From the NCBI GenBank assembly GCA_947465395.1, contig CANIAL010000006.1, positions 62,001 through 126,000 on the forward strand: DNA of 64,000 nt, read 5' to 3'. The stretch is from Alphaproteobacteria bacterium. GTDB taxonomy: Bacteria > Pseudomonadota > Alphaproteobacteria > Micropepsales > Micropepsaceae. The translations under genes were made by a program, and so were the position numbers. The notes under the pieces were generated by a model. That model did no database searches, was not told where the DNA came from, and worked only from the letters and a program-made list of their open reading frames with translations. Positions 55,957 through 64,000 of the stretch are shown one piece after another. Position 1 is the first letter of the stretch. Every line of letters starts with the position of its first letter.

Positions 55957-57975
55957 TTATCCCCCAAAAAGCCCATTCAAGATTTGTTCGATCGTGGTGG
56001 GTTTTTTAGAAGCAGCAACTGGCGCAGGCGGTTCCGTTTCTGCCGCCGCAACAGCAATCGTGCTGCCCACCAGCGGGCGGCTGGGCAGATCCTGTTCCGC
56101 TTCCACCATGTAATCATGGAAGATGCGCGCGGGCAGGCCGCCGCCCGTGGCGGTCAGATCCTTGGCCTTGTGCATGGGCGCGGTGTCGTCATTGCCGATC
56201 CAGACACCGGTGATGAGATCGGCGGTGAAGCCCACGAACCAGGCATCGCGCGAATCCTGGGTGGTGCCGGTCTTGCCCGCCACGGGGCGGTCCATGCGCG
56301 CCGCCTTGCCGGTGCCGGTGGCGACAACTTGCGTCATCAGACCGGTCATGGCGGCATTGTCCTGTGCCGACATTACCGTCCCCAGATTGCCGCCCTTGCG
56401 TTCATACAGAATCTTGCCCGACTTGGTGCGCACTTTCAGAATAGCGAACGGCACCACGCCATTGCCGCCATTGGCAAAGGGCGCATAGGAGCCGGTCAGT
56501 TCCAGCGGCGTGACGCCGGATGTGCCCAGCGCCAGCGACGCCACGGCCATCAAAGGCGATGCGATGCCCAGCCGGTGCGCCGTGCGCGCCACGGCCTTGG
56601 GGCCGACCTCGGCAATCAGTTGCGCCGCCACCGTGTTGGACGATTCCGCGAAGGCTTCGGTCAGCGTGACGTCGCCCTGGTATTCGCCCTCGAAATCCTG
56701 CGGCTTCCAGCCGTTAATATCCACCGGCCCGTCATGCATGATGTCGCTTGGCTTGCGGCCATGCTCGAACGCCGCCAGGTACACGAACGGCTTGAAGGCA
56801 GAGCCGGGCTGGCGCACTGCATCGGTGGCGCGGTTGAAGCTGGAAGCGGCATAGGAACGCCCGCCCACCAGCGCGCGCACAGCGCCGTCCGGCGTCATGG
56901 ACACCAGCGCGCCCTGGCCGGCGCCGATGCGCGGGCCGTCCACATCCAGGCCGTGGGCCAGATTGCGTTCGGCGATGCGCTGGGTGGGTAGATCAAAGCT
57001 CGTCTCCACGATCACCGGGTCGGAGACATGGCCGATATAACCGCCCAGGGTCGCCATGATCCAGTCCGCGAAGTAACCGGATTGCGGCGTGCCAGTGGCG
57101 GCCACGATGCGCGGGCGCGTGGCGATGGCCATGGCGCGGCTGCTGTCGTCAATGAAGCCCGCATCCTTCATGGCCTTGAGCACGAACTGCGCGCGGGCCA
57201 ATGATGCATCGGGATCGGCCAGGGGATTGTAGCGCGCCGGTGCCTTGACGCTGCCCGCCATCATGGCGGCTTCGGTCAGGCTGAGTTCGCCGGCATGCTT
57301 GGAGAAGAATTTCTGCGCCGCCGCCTCGATGCCATAGACACCGGCGCCGAAATAAACCCGGTTGAGGTAAAGACTCAATATCTGGTCCTTGGAATATTGC
57401 TTCTCCAGGTACAGGGCCAGCAACGCTTCCTGGATCTTGCGGTCCATGGTGCGGTCGGCGCTGAGGAAAATATTTTTCGCAAGCTGCTGGGTCAGGGTCG
57501 AACCGCCCTGCACCACATGGCCCGCCACCATGTTCGCAATGCCGGCCCGCATCATGCCAAAGGGGTCAATGCCGAAATGGCTGCGGAAGCGGCGGTCTTC
57601 GATGGCGATGAAAGCATTGGGAACATAGTTAGGAAGATCGGCGATGTTCACCGTCTCGCCCTGGGTGAGCCCGCGCCGCGCCACCAGCCGCCCACGGTCA
57701 TCCAGTATGGTGACGTCTTCCGAGGCGCTAGCCACCAGCAGATGTCCCACATCCGGCAGGCTGGAGACATAATGCGAATATAAGAGTCCCGCGAAAATTC
57801 CCGCCCAGGCCAGCAAGGTGACGACGATAAAGGGCCAGCTTCGGCCACCGCGCTTGGCCAGGGGAATGTCGTCGTCATCGCGGCTTTGCGTTGGCCGGCG
57901 GGCGGCGCGCTTCGGGGGGCCGCGCCGTGGTGCGTCATCCTCATCGTCATCCGGGGGCGGGCGGCGTCTTGCCAT
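55957..57975 (-). CDS. Penicillin-binding protein 1A (glycosyltransferase/transpeptidase)
   Basis: 672 residues. A charged N-terminus, one membrane helix (about 46-68), GT51 domain with [17 protein letters not shown] (catalytic Glu) and [12 protein letters not shown], then a transpeptidase with the serine in GSAFKPF (SxxK), SSN and [16 protein letters not shown] (KTG). It builds and crosslinks peptidoglycan. It may be controlled by the LppC-type lipoprotein at 14719. ATG at 57975, with a small gap to the response regulator gene. Confidence 0.94.
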   Translation of the reverse strand: MARRRPPPDDDEDDAPRRGPPKRAARRPTQSRDDDDIPLAKRGGRSWPFIVVTLLAWAGIFAGLLYSHYVSSLPDVGHLLVASASEDVTILDDRGRLVARRGLTQGETVNIADLPNYVPNAFIAIEDRRFRSHFGIDPFGMMRAGIANMVAGHVVQGGSTLTQQLAKNIFLSADRTMDRKIQEALLALYLEKQYSKDQILSLYLNRVYFGAGVYGIEAAAQKFFSKHAGELSLTEAAMMAGSVKAPARYNPLADPDASLARAQFVLKAMKDAGFIDDSSRAMAIATRPRIVAATGTPQSGYFADWIMATLGGYIGHVSDPVIVETSFDLPTQRIAERNLAHGLDVDGPRIGAGQGALVSMTPDGAVRALVGGRSYAASSFNRATDAVRQPGSAFKPFVYLAAFEHGRKPSDIMHDGPVDINGWKPQDFEGEYQGDVTLTEAFAESSNTVAAQLIAEVGPKAVARTAHRLGIASPLMAVASLALGTSGVTPLELTGSYAPFANGGNGVVPFAILKVRTKSGKILYERKGGNLGTVMSAQDNAAMTGLMTQVVATGTGKAARMDRPVAGKTGTTQDSRDAWFVGFTADLITGVWIGNDDTAPMHKAKDLTATGGGLPARIFHDYMVEAEQDLPSRPLVGSTIAVAAAETEPPAPVAASKKPTTIEQILNGLFGG

Positions 57976-58020
57976 CGCCTTTTTCTAGGCGCCAATCGTT
58001 AACGGGCGTTAAACATTTGG

Positions 58021-58665
58021 TTAATCCGGCTTGGCCAGATGATAGCCCCCTGCCTCTGTCAGCAGAATGCGCGCATCGCCGGGGTTGGCTTCGATCTTCT
58101 TGCGCAGGCGGTAGATATGGGTTTCCAAGGTATGGGTGGTGACGGCGGGGTTGTAGCCCCAGACCTCGTGCAGCAGCGTCTCGCGCGGCACATTGCCCCC
58201 CGCCGCATGCAGAAAACGCAGGATATCGGTCTCTTTCTCGGTCAGCCGGATGCGCCTTTCGCCTTCGCTCAGCAACTTGGCGGCGGGTCGGAAGCTGTAA
58301 GGCCCGATCACCACCTCGGCTTCGCTGCGCCGGCCGGTCTCCGCCTGCAGCCGCGCCAGCAGGCCGGCAAAACGGAACGGCCGAGCCAGGCTTTCCCCCA
58401 ATTCCGCCGGGCCTTCGCCCCCTGAATCCGTCAGGAACAGGATCAGCCCGTCATAATTTTGTTCCCGGAGCGCACGTGCGAAATCTTCCGCGCCCGCTAT
58501 CGCATCATCCAGGATGACAAAGCCGTAGCCCGGCGCAGCGGCGCGGGCGGTTTCCACATCGCCGGCCTGGGTGACGGTATATTCGCCCGCCTGTAGCAAC
58601 TGCTCGGTCAGCGAGCGGCGCAGCACGGGATCGGATTCGACCAGAAGTATGTGTTTGGAAGCCAT
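58021..58665 (-). CDS. OmpR-type response regulator with altered receiver
   Basis: 214 residues: a receiver (1-110) and a winged-helix domain (LTEKETDILRFLHAAGGNVPRETLLHEVWGY, then THTLETHIYRLRKKIE). The acceptor Asp (53 or 54) and acidic Glu10/Asp12 are present, but the conserved Lys before Pro is Arg95 (ARPF). It may be phosphorylated poorly or act without phosphorylation. No kinase is adjacent. PBP1A is just downstream. Confidence 0.88.
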   Translation of the reverse strand: MASKHILLVESDPVLRRSLTEQLLQAGEYTVTQAGDVETARAAAPGYGFVILDDAIAGAEDFARALREQNYDGLILFLTDSGGEGPAELGESLARPFRFAGLLARLQAETGRRSEAEVVIGPYSFRPAAKLLSEGERRIRLTEKETDILRFLHAAGGNVPRETLLHEVWGYNPAVTTHTLETHIYRLRKKIEANPGDARILLTEAGGYHLAKPD

Positions 58666-58914
58666 GTTCTCCGCCCCCCACCGTCACAGCTCGGGTTTGC
58701 CAAGGGGCAAACACCTCGCTGCGCCACCTCCCCCCGCCAATGGCTTCGCCATGCGGGGGGAGGAAGCCGGTGATCGGGTGAAGCAAACATACGCAATCAA
58801 TGCCTTGCCTGTCATCCCGCGCCCGGCAAAAGCTGCCGGGTGCGCGGCAGCAAACGCTTAAAAGCCAGCAAAAACGCATGTCTTTTCTGGCTTGGCGCTT
58901 GCTAGAGCGTATGG
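58666..58914. repeat. Intergenic region with three hairpins
   Basis: Small dyad GTTTGCC-AAGG-GGCAAAC (58694-58711), a strong CCTCCCCCCG...CGGGGGGAGG stem (58727-58763) and CCGCGCCCGGCA...TGCCGGGTGCGCGG (58817-58847). They lie between divergent genes, so they are not simple terminators. No gene is apparent. Confidence 0.55.
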
Positions 58915-59415
58915 ATGAGCATCATGCCCGCCGCCGCCCCCACTGCGTCCGCCGTCACCCAGGCCGCGTCCGCACCAGAGGACAAGCCGTCCACCGCATC
59001 GGATTGGGACTTCTCGTTCCACAATCTGCTGGACATCATCAATCCGCTGCAGCATCTGCCGGTGATCGGCACCATCTATCGCGCCATCACGGGCGACCAT
59101 ATGGGCGTGCCGGAAAAGATCGCGGGCGACACCCTGTATGGCGGCATCTGGGGCACGGTCAGCGCCGTGGCCGATACCGCCTTTGAAGCCATAACCGGCA
59201 AGGATTTCGGCTCTACCGTGCTGGCGCTGTTCACCGGCCCCGCCAAATCGGCACCCGCCATGCTGGCCTCCGCGCCGACAAGCGATGCGTTGGCCTTCAC
59301 GGCTGCGGCCGCGCGCGATGGAACCGACGCCGACCTGGCCGCCCGCGCCATGGATGCCTATCGCAAAAGAGCGGTCCAGCCCTTCCTTCATCCTTCCGTG
59401 ATCGCGGCGGGTTGA
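58915..59415 (+). CDS. Conserved hypothetical protein, alphaproteobacterial
   Basis: 166 residues. A low-complexity Ala/Pro/Ser start is followed by a conserved-looking core (FHNLLDIINPLQHLPVIGTIY, GVPEKIAGDTLYGGIWGTV, FEAITGKDFGSTVLALFTG). I have the impression that this core recurs in alphaproteobacteria without known function. No signal peptide. It is 14 nt before the L,D-transpeptidase gene, so a shared transcript is likely. Confidence 0.72.
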   Translation: MSIMPAAAPTASAVTQAASAPEDKPSTASDWDFSFHNLLDIINPLQHLPVIGTIYRAITGDHMGVPEKIAGDTLYGGIWGTVSAVADTAFEAITGKDFGSTVLALFTGPAKSAPAMLASAPTSDALAFTAAAARDGTDADLAARAMDAYRKRAVQPFLHPSVIAAG

Positions 59416-59429
59416 GCTAGACTGTCCGC

Positions 59430-59933
59430 ATGGATTTGATCGTAAAAAACTCGCCCATCGGGCCGATCATGGATTGGGGCCAGGGTCCGCGCCGCTGCGC
59501 CGTGGGTTCCGCCGGCATTGGGCCGAAGCTGCGCGAAGGCGACGGCTTCACGCCCACCGGCACCTATGCGCTGCGAAATCTTTACTGGCGCGCCGACAGG
59601 CTTTCCAAGCCGCTTTGCATCCTGCCGGCGCGCGCGCTGGCGCGGGATGACGGCTGGTGCGATGCGCCGGACGATCCGCATTACAATCAACTGGTCAAGC
59701 ATCCCTATCCCGTCAGCGCCGAGCATCTGTGGCGTGACGACAATCTCTATGACCTGATTGCAGTGGTGGGCTTCAACGACCAGCCCGTGACGCCGGGACG
59801 CGGCAGCGCCATTTTCCTGCATGTGGCCCATGACGGCTATACGCATACGGCCGGATGCGTGGCGCTGACCCGGCATGATCTTCTGGCGGCGCTGGCGCAA
59901 TTAAAGACCGGCGACAGAGTCCGCATCAGTTGA
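59430..59933 (+). CDS. L,D-transpeptidase (YkuD-like) family protein
   Basis: 167 residues with the C-terminal HVAHDGYTHTAGCVAL motif (catalytic His and Cys). The upstream GDGFTPTGTYALRNLYWRADRL and CILPARALARDDGWCD are typical. No signal peptide is visible, unlike wall-crosslinking enzymes. It may be a shortened, non-secreted relative, or act on amidases or other targets. It overlaps yggS by 33 nt. Confidence 0.83.
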   Translation: MDLIVKNSPIGPIMDWGQGPRRCAVGSAGIGPKLREGDGFTPTGTYALRNLYWRADRLSKPLCILPARALARDDGWCDAPDDPHYNQLVKHPYPVSAEHLWRDDNLYDLIAVVGFNDQPVTPGRGSAIFLHVAHDGYTHTAGCVALTRHDLLAALAQLKTGDRVRIS

Positions 59934-60605
59934 ATAATTACGGGCGCCGAAGATGGCACTGCCAACGCGTACAAGCGTAGCCCCGAAACGCACCGCCATC
60001 TCGAAATCCCCGCTCATGCCCATGGAGCGTTCTTCCAGACCATGCTCGTCCGCCAGCTTGGCCAGGAAGGCGAAATGCGGCGCGGCATCGTCTTCCGCAG
60101 GGGGAATGCACATCAATCCGGTCAGCGGCAATTTCAATTCGCGCGCATAAGCGATCAGGGCTGCGGCATCCGCCGGTATCACGCCAGCCTTTTGCGGCTC
60201 CTCGCCCGTGTTCACCTGTATGAACAGGCGCGGGCAGCGGCCTGTCTTGTCCCGTTCCGCCGCCAGGGCATCGGCCAGGCGGGTGCGGTCCAGGGTCTGG
60301 ATGACATCAAACAGCGCCGCGGCTTCCTTCACCTTGTTGGTCTGGAGTGGACCGATCAGGTGCAATTCCAGGTCGGGATGTGCGGTCTTCAAGGCCGGGA
60401 ATTTGCGCTGCGCCTCCTGCACCCGGTTCTCGCCGAACAGGCGCTGCCCTGCTGCCAGCGCCTCTTCGATGCCCGGCGCTTCCACCGTCTTGGAAACGGC
60501 GATCAGGCGTGTCGTGGCCGCAGGCTTGATGGCGGCCTTTCGCGCCGCTTCAATGCGGGCCAGAATGCCCGCCAGATTTGCTGTTGTGGAAGATTGCTCG
60601 CTCAT
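59901..60605 (-). CDS. Pyridoxal phosphate homeostasis protein (YggS/PROSC)
   Basis: 234 residues. PLP-binding LIAVSKTVEAPGIEEAL, then LFGENRVQEAQRKFPAL, HLIGPLQTNKVKEAAALFD and MGMSGDFEMAVRFGATLVRVGSAIFG. It binds PLP without known catalytic activity. ATG at 60605 shares CATG with the ThiE-like gene start. Confidence 0.92.
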   Translation of the reverse strand: MSEQSSTTANLAGILARIEAARKAAIKPAATTRLIAVSKTVEAPGIEEALAAGQRLFGENRVQEAQRKFPALKTAHPDLELHLIGPLQTNKVKEAAALFDVIQTLDRTRLADALAAERDKTGRCPRLFIQVNTGEEPQKAGVIPADAAALIAYARELKLPLTGLMCIPPAEDDAAPHFAFLAKLADEHGLEERSMGMSGDFEMAVRFGATLVRVGSAIFGARNYSTDADSVAGL

Positions 60606-61164
60606 GGCGTCCCGACTGTCGCGCGCGAAACTAGCAAGGGCGGCCGGCGCACTCAACGCCGGGATGCTGTTTCTTCTCACCGATGACGCGCGTGAGCCGT
60701 TGGCGGCGGCCCGCGCCCTGCCGCACGGCTCCGTCATCATTATTCGCGCCCGAAGCGATGCCCGACGCGCTGCATTGGCGGCGCAGTTGAAGGGGTTGGG
60801 GCACATCCTGCTGGCGGCAAATGACCACGTCCTTGCCCGCCAGCTTGACGGCATTCACCTGCCGGAAGCCCGTGCCAAGGAGGCCGCGCATTGGCGTGCC
60901 CGCCATCCCGGCTGGGTGATTTCGGTGGCGGCGCACAGCCCGCGCATTCTTCATGGCGTGCCGCATGCCGATGTCTTTCTGCTGTCGCCGGTTTTCGCAA
61001 CCGCCAGCCATCCGGGCGCAATTCCACTGACACCGGCGCGGGCGCGGCTGATGGCGCGGGAAACAGACAGGCCCGTGATTGCGCTGGGCGGCGTCAATGC
61101 GGACAACGCGAAATTGCTGACGGGCTTTTGCGGCATTGCCGCCATCAGCGCCCTTCAGACATGA
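60604..61164 (+). CDS. Thiamine phosphate synthase (ThiE/TenI)-like protein
   Basis: 186 residues of TIM-barrel type: LFLLTDDAREPLAAARALP, GVNADNAKLL and VIALGG near the end, with GIHLPEA, the loop typical of TenI/ThiE. It lacks clear catalytic features of ThiE and no thi gene is near, so substrate and role are open. The start at 60604 shares CATG with yggS; ATG at 60664 is an alternative. Confidence 0.78.
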   Translation: MASRLSRAKLARAAGALNAGMLFLLTDDAREPLAAARALPHGSVIIIRARSDARRAALAAQLKGLGHILLAANDHVLARQLDGIHLPEARAKEAAHWRARHPGWVISVAAHSPRILHGVPHADVFLLSPVFATASHPGAIPLTPARARLMARETDRPVIALGGVNADNAKLLTGFCGIAAISALQT

Positions 61165-62321
61165 AGCTTGAAATGCACAAAGCCCGCATCCATCAAAAGG
61201 CGCGGTGAGCCGTTATAGAATGCGCCTGCTGCGCGGGCATAATTAAAACGCTGCCAGCCAATGGTCAGTTTGAGATTGGGCGTGATGGTGCGGGCCAGCG
61301 CAAGCTCTGCCCCTTCCAGTTCCATGTGCGGCAAGCCCGCCGCCGTCACCGCGCCCGCAATGCCGCCGCCATATTGCGCGGATGCCAGCCAGGCGCCCCA
61401 GTTCACGCCAGCGCCCAACTCGTAGGCATTGGTGGTGGCCGCCTGCCAGGCATTGTGAATGTCAAAGGCGTAGGCGTTGCTTTGCCGCCAGGAACCGCCC
61501 AGTGAAACCGTCACATCATCGTTCAACGGATAATCAACCCGCGCGCCCGCGCCGATATCGCTGACGCCTTCCTGCCCCGGCAATTTGAGTTCGGCCCGGC
61601 CTTCGGCCAGCGCCGCATAAACGGCAACATTGGCGTCGTCCCAGGCAAATGAATAACGCGCCGAGGCTTCCCAGATATCGGCCTGGCGTCCCGGCACATG
61701 GGGACCAGCGCGCAGGAATGGCAGCACGTCTTTTCCTTCGCCGGGCGCAAATGACAGCGCCAGCTCCACACCGAACAAATTGGGGCTTTGATAAGTCAGC
61801 TTGGCGGAATTGGACGATGTCCCCACCTGCGTGGTCAGCGCGAAGACCTGCGCCACCGGCTTGCCGTTGCCAGGATCGCGGAAAAGAAAAATGCGCGGGT
61901 CGGAAAGACTGACATCCTCCTCGGCGCGCGGGCTGCCCACCGGCAGCAAGGCGCCCGCCCCGTCGGTCATGCCCATGCGAAAGGCGCCCAGCCCGGTCTT
62001 CATTTCGCCGTAAGCTTCTTCCCAGACATCGCCGTCGTAGCGCCCCCGCGCCAGCGGGTCGGCCAAGCTGCCGGTGAGATGGCCCGAGATGGAAAGGCCG
62101 CTGTCATAGGACCGGGTAAGGGCGGCCTGGCCCTGCGCGACGCCGGTGGCGTCCACCGTCTTGCCGTTCCAGAAGCCTGCGCCCGAAGCCGTGCCGCCAA
62201 GGGTGAAAACCGACTGCCCGACCGGCAATTCCAGGGGCCTGACGGCATCATCCTGAGCGAAGGCGGGGGCGGCAATCAGGGGGGTGGCCATAAACAGGCC
62301 CCGAACGCCGTATTTGCACAT
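61155..62321 (-). CDS. Outer-membrane beta-barrel protein
   Basis: 388 residues. Signal peptide (LFMATPLIAAPAFAQ), then alternating beta strands with aromatic ends (LSISGHLTGSLADPLARGRYDGD, NLFGVELALSF, KLTIGWQRF), ending FVHFKLHV. The build resembles Gram-negative porins; no solute can be assigned. The start is taken as the ATG at 62321, since the long upstream frame is not conserved-looking. Its end overlaps the ThiE-like gene by 10 nt. Confidence 0.75.
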   Translation of the reverse strand: MCKYGVRGLFMATPLIAAPAFAQDDAVRPLELPVGQSVFTLGGTASGAGFWNGKTVDATGVAQGQAALTRSYDSGLSISGHLTGSLADPLARGRYDGDVWEEAYGEMKTGLGAFRMGMTDGAGALLPVGSPRAEEDVSLSDPRIFLFRDPGNGKPVAQVFALTTQVGTSSNSAKLTYQSPNLFGVELALSFAPGEGKDVLPFLRAGPHVPGRQADIWEASARYSFAWDDANVAVYAALAEGRAELKLPGQEGVSDIGAGARVDYPLNDDVTVSLGGSWRQSNAYAFDIHNAWQAATTNAYELGAGVNWGAWLASAQYGGGIAGAVTAAGLPHMELEGAELALARTITPNLKLTIGWQRFNYARAAGAFYNGSPRLLMDAGFVHFKLHV

Positions 62322-62519
62322 TCCCCTGATCCCATCCGGGCGATAAGCCCTTCCACCATAAGCCAAACTGGCCTTCTTGCCAGCGCCCATCGCCGTTGCG
62401 CGGGGCCCACCCTGCCAGTATAGAGAGACGGAAAAGGCCGTGGCCCCGAACGCAAAAGGGGGCCGATTTTTTTTCGGATACCGCACCCGTCCGGACCGGC
62501 CAAAAGGAAGAACGAGACC

Positions 62520-62966
62520 ATGCGCCTTCTGCCCGTCCTGTTTGTTGCCCTGGCTCTTCCCCTGGCCGCCTGCGGCTCCAGTTCCTCCACCAACATGGAC
62601 ACCGGCGCCACCGTCACGGGCACGAACGGCAACCGCCTCACCCTGGGCGTCAATTCCTATCTGTGGCATGCGGCGCTGGACACGCTGTCCTTCATGCCGC
62701 TGGCCTCGGCGGATCCGTTCGGCGGCGTCATCATCACCGACTGGTATGTGGCGCCCAATGCGCCCGATGAACGCTTGAAGGTCACGGTCTATATCATGGA
62801 CCGCGCGCTGCGCGCCGATGGCCTGAAGGTGGCCGTGTTCCGCCAGACGCGCAGCGGCGCGAGCTGGGCCGATGCCGCGCCCAATGCCGACACATCGCAC
62901 CGGCTGGAAGATTCCATTCTTACCCGCGCCCGCACCTTGCGCCTGGCCAGCATGGATCCCGGCTGA
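62520..62966 (+). CDS. DUF3576 lipoprotein
   Basis: 148 residues. Lipobox ALPLAAC near residue 18. Conserved-type core NSYLWHAALDTLSFMPLASADPFGGVIITDWY followed by DERLKVTVYIMDRALRADGL. It commonly stands upstream of leuS in alphaproteobacteria. Function unknown. The ATG follows a GGAAG. Confidence 0.87.
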   Translation: MRLLPVLFVALALPLAACGSSSSTNMDTGATVTGTNGNRLTLGVNSYLWHAALDTLSFMPLASADPFGGVIITDWYVAPNAPDERLKVTVYIMDRALRADGLKVAVFRQTRSGASWADAAPNADTSHRLEDSILTRARTLRLASMDPG

Positions 62967-62990
62967 TCATTTTTTAAGGGCTGGGCAGCA

Positions 62991-64000
62991 ATGGCGCGTT
63001 ACAACGCCAAGGAATCCGAAACACACTGGCAGCAGGAATGGGACAGGCGCGCGCTTTTCGTGACGCCTGATGACCCATCTGGCGACAAGCCGAAATGCTA
63101 TGTGCTGGAGATGTTCCCCTATCCGTCGGGGCGCATCCATATGGGCCATGCCCGCAACTACACCATGGGCGATTGCGTGGCCCGATTCCGCCGCGCGCAG
63201 GGCTATAACGTGTTGCATCCCATGGGCTGGGATGCGTTTGGTTTGCCGGCGGAAAACGCTGCCCGCGACAAGGGCGTCAATCCCCGCGACTGGACGTATG
63301 AAAACATCGCGGCCATGAAGGCCGAGCTGAAATTGCTGGGTCTTTCCATCGATTGGACCCGCGAATTCGCCACCTGCGATCCGGCCTATTACCACCAGCA
63401 GCAGAAACTCTTCCTGGATTTTTATCGCGCCGGTTTTGTCTATCGCGGCGAAGCCGATGTGAACTGGGACCCGGTGGACATGACCGTGCTCGCCAACGAG
63501 CAGGTGATTGACGGCAAGGGCTGGCGTTCCGGCGCGGTGGTGGAACGCAAGAAGCTGTCGCAATGGTTTTTCAAGATCACCGATTTCGCACAAGAACTTC
63601 TGGAAGGCCTGGACACGCTGGACCGCTGGCCGGAAAAAGTCCGCGTCATGCAAAGGAACTGGATCGGCCGCAGCGAAGGCCTTCGCCTGCGCTTTGAGCT
63701 TTCGAACAATACCGGCCTGGAGATTTTCACCACCCGCCCCGATACCTTGTTCGGTGCGTCCTTCGTGGCGCTGTCGCCGGAGCATCCCCTGACGCAGGAA
63801 ATGGCCAGGACGAACCCAAAGCTGCAGGCCTTCATCCTGGAATGCCGCAAGACCGGCACCGCCGAAGCCGAAATCGAAAAGGCCGAGAAGCTGGGCTTCG
63901 ACACCGGCCTTACCGCCGGGCATCCGTTCGATGCGAATTGGAGGCTGCCGGTGATGGTGGCCAATTTCGTGCTGATGGGTTACGGCACCGGCGCCATTTT
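62991..64000 (+). CDS. leuS: Leucyl-tRNA synthetase, N-terminal part (runs off window)
   Basis: Class I synthetase. ATG at 62991; the frame is open to the window end (about 336 codons). Seen: [22 protein letters not shown] with the HIGH variant [34 protein letters not shown], and the start of the editing domain ([16 protein letters not shown]). The KMSKS site and the anticodon part lie beyond the window. Confidence 0.95.
   Translation, partial: MARYNAKESETHWQQEWDRRALFVTPDDPSGDKPKCYVLEMFPYPSGRIHMGHARNYTMGDCVARFRRAQGYNVLHPMGWDAFGLPAENAARDKGVNPRDWTYENIAAMKAELKLLGLSIDWTREFATCDPAYYHQQQKLFLDFYRAGFVYRGEADVNWDPVDMTVLANEQVIDGKGWRSGAVVERKKLSQWFFKITDFAQELLEGLDTLDRWPEKVRVMQRNWIGRSEGLRLRFELSNNTGLEIFTTRPDTLFGASFVALSPEHPLTQEMARTNPKLQAFILECRKTGTAEAEIEKAEKLGFDTGLTAGHPFDANWRLPVMVANFVLMGYGTGAI

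Noticed and set aside
57976-58020. TTAA cluster near PBP1A considered as a CtrA site
   Set aside because: Spacings are 6 and 8, not 7, and one TTAA is part of the response regulator stop.

Overview
The window looks like a chromosomal segment of a GC-rich alphaproteobacterium. The evidence is gene order typical of the class (coaE-dnaQ against secB, rsmI-yraN-gshB, and tsaB-rimI-fur-plsC-miaB-phoH-ybeY-corC-lnt), a Tim44-like TimA protein beside secB/mltA, ubiquinone Coq7, a Fur without the usual CxxC motifs, and a TTAA-N7-TTAA (CtrA-type) motif. I cannot place it below class with confidence. I saw no rRNA, tRNA, CRISPR array, transposase or prophage gene. Genes are tightly packed; many starts and stops overlap, and GTG or TTG starts are common.

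Layout. 1-8.6 kb: ferrochelatase (cut by the window edge), then ppsR-maf-aroE-coaE-dnaQ, secB, timA, mltA, smr and an adenosine-kinase-like PfkB. 8.6-19 kb: a lipoprotein, nth-dapB-grpE-hrcA on the minus strand, rph-rdgB-hemW on the plus strand, an LppC-type lipoprotein, then rsmI-yraN-gshB-pirin. 19-32.7 kb is the most accessory part: OlsB (ornithine lipid synthesis), an AmpG-like permease, a hybrid histidine kinase, PstCAB without PstS or PhoU, a monocarboxylate-type sodium symporter, two tandem OprP/O-like porins, an orphan ModA and a ModE-type regulator. 32.7-41.6 kb: a small membrane protein, a DHFR-like reductase, the YifB/ComM ATPase, ferredoxin and its reductase, an Hpt protein, a TipN-like membrane coiled-coil protein, RsmB and HtpX. 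41.6-51.4 kb: SDH assembly factor, NfuA-type scaffold, RutE-like nitroreductase, the tsaB-to-lnt operon, an XRE regulator and HisE. 51.4-64 kb: GluQ-RS, a carboxylesterase, HNH nuclease, Coq7-DsbB, VOC protein, YgjP-like metalloprotease, PBP1A, an OmpR-type regulator, a conserved unknown, an L,D-transpeptidase, YggS, a ThiE-like protein, a beta-barrel protein, a DUF3576 lipoprotein and the start of leuS.

Most striking observation. Two unrelated genes, dnaQ and yifB, carry their own 5' end twice. Between the two copies is a short palindromic insert (44 nt in dnaQ; two 48-nt repeats plus a short tail in yifB). The duplicated codons differ almost only at synonymous positions (dnaQ: 8 of 20 codons changed, no amino-acid change; yifB: 7 of 17 changed, one replacement). 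In both genes the upstream copy is out of frame by the same phase, is an open leader ORF running through the palindrome, ends at the restart codon of the full gene, and carries an in-phase A-AAA-AAN heptamer whose -1 slip would fuse both copies into one reading frame. In yifB a perfect 13-bp inverted repeat can also hide the restart codon. The tail of the yifB insert recurs in a nested palindrome between the XRE gene and hisE, so a repeat family is likely.

Genes with a shared theme. Envelope growth (MltA, PBP1A, LppC-type protein, AmpG-like permease, L,D-transpeptidase, TipN-like protein) and phosphate/oxyanion handling (PstCAB, OlsB, OprP-like porins, ModA) are over-represented in the accessory part.
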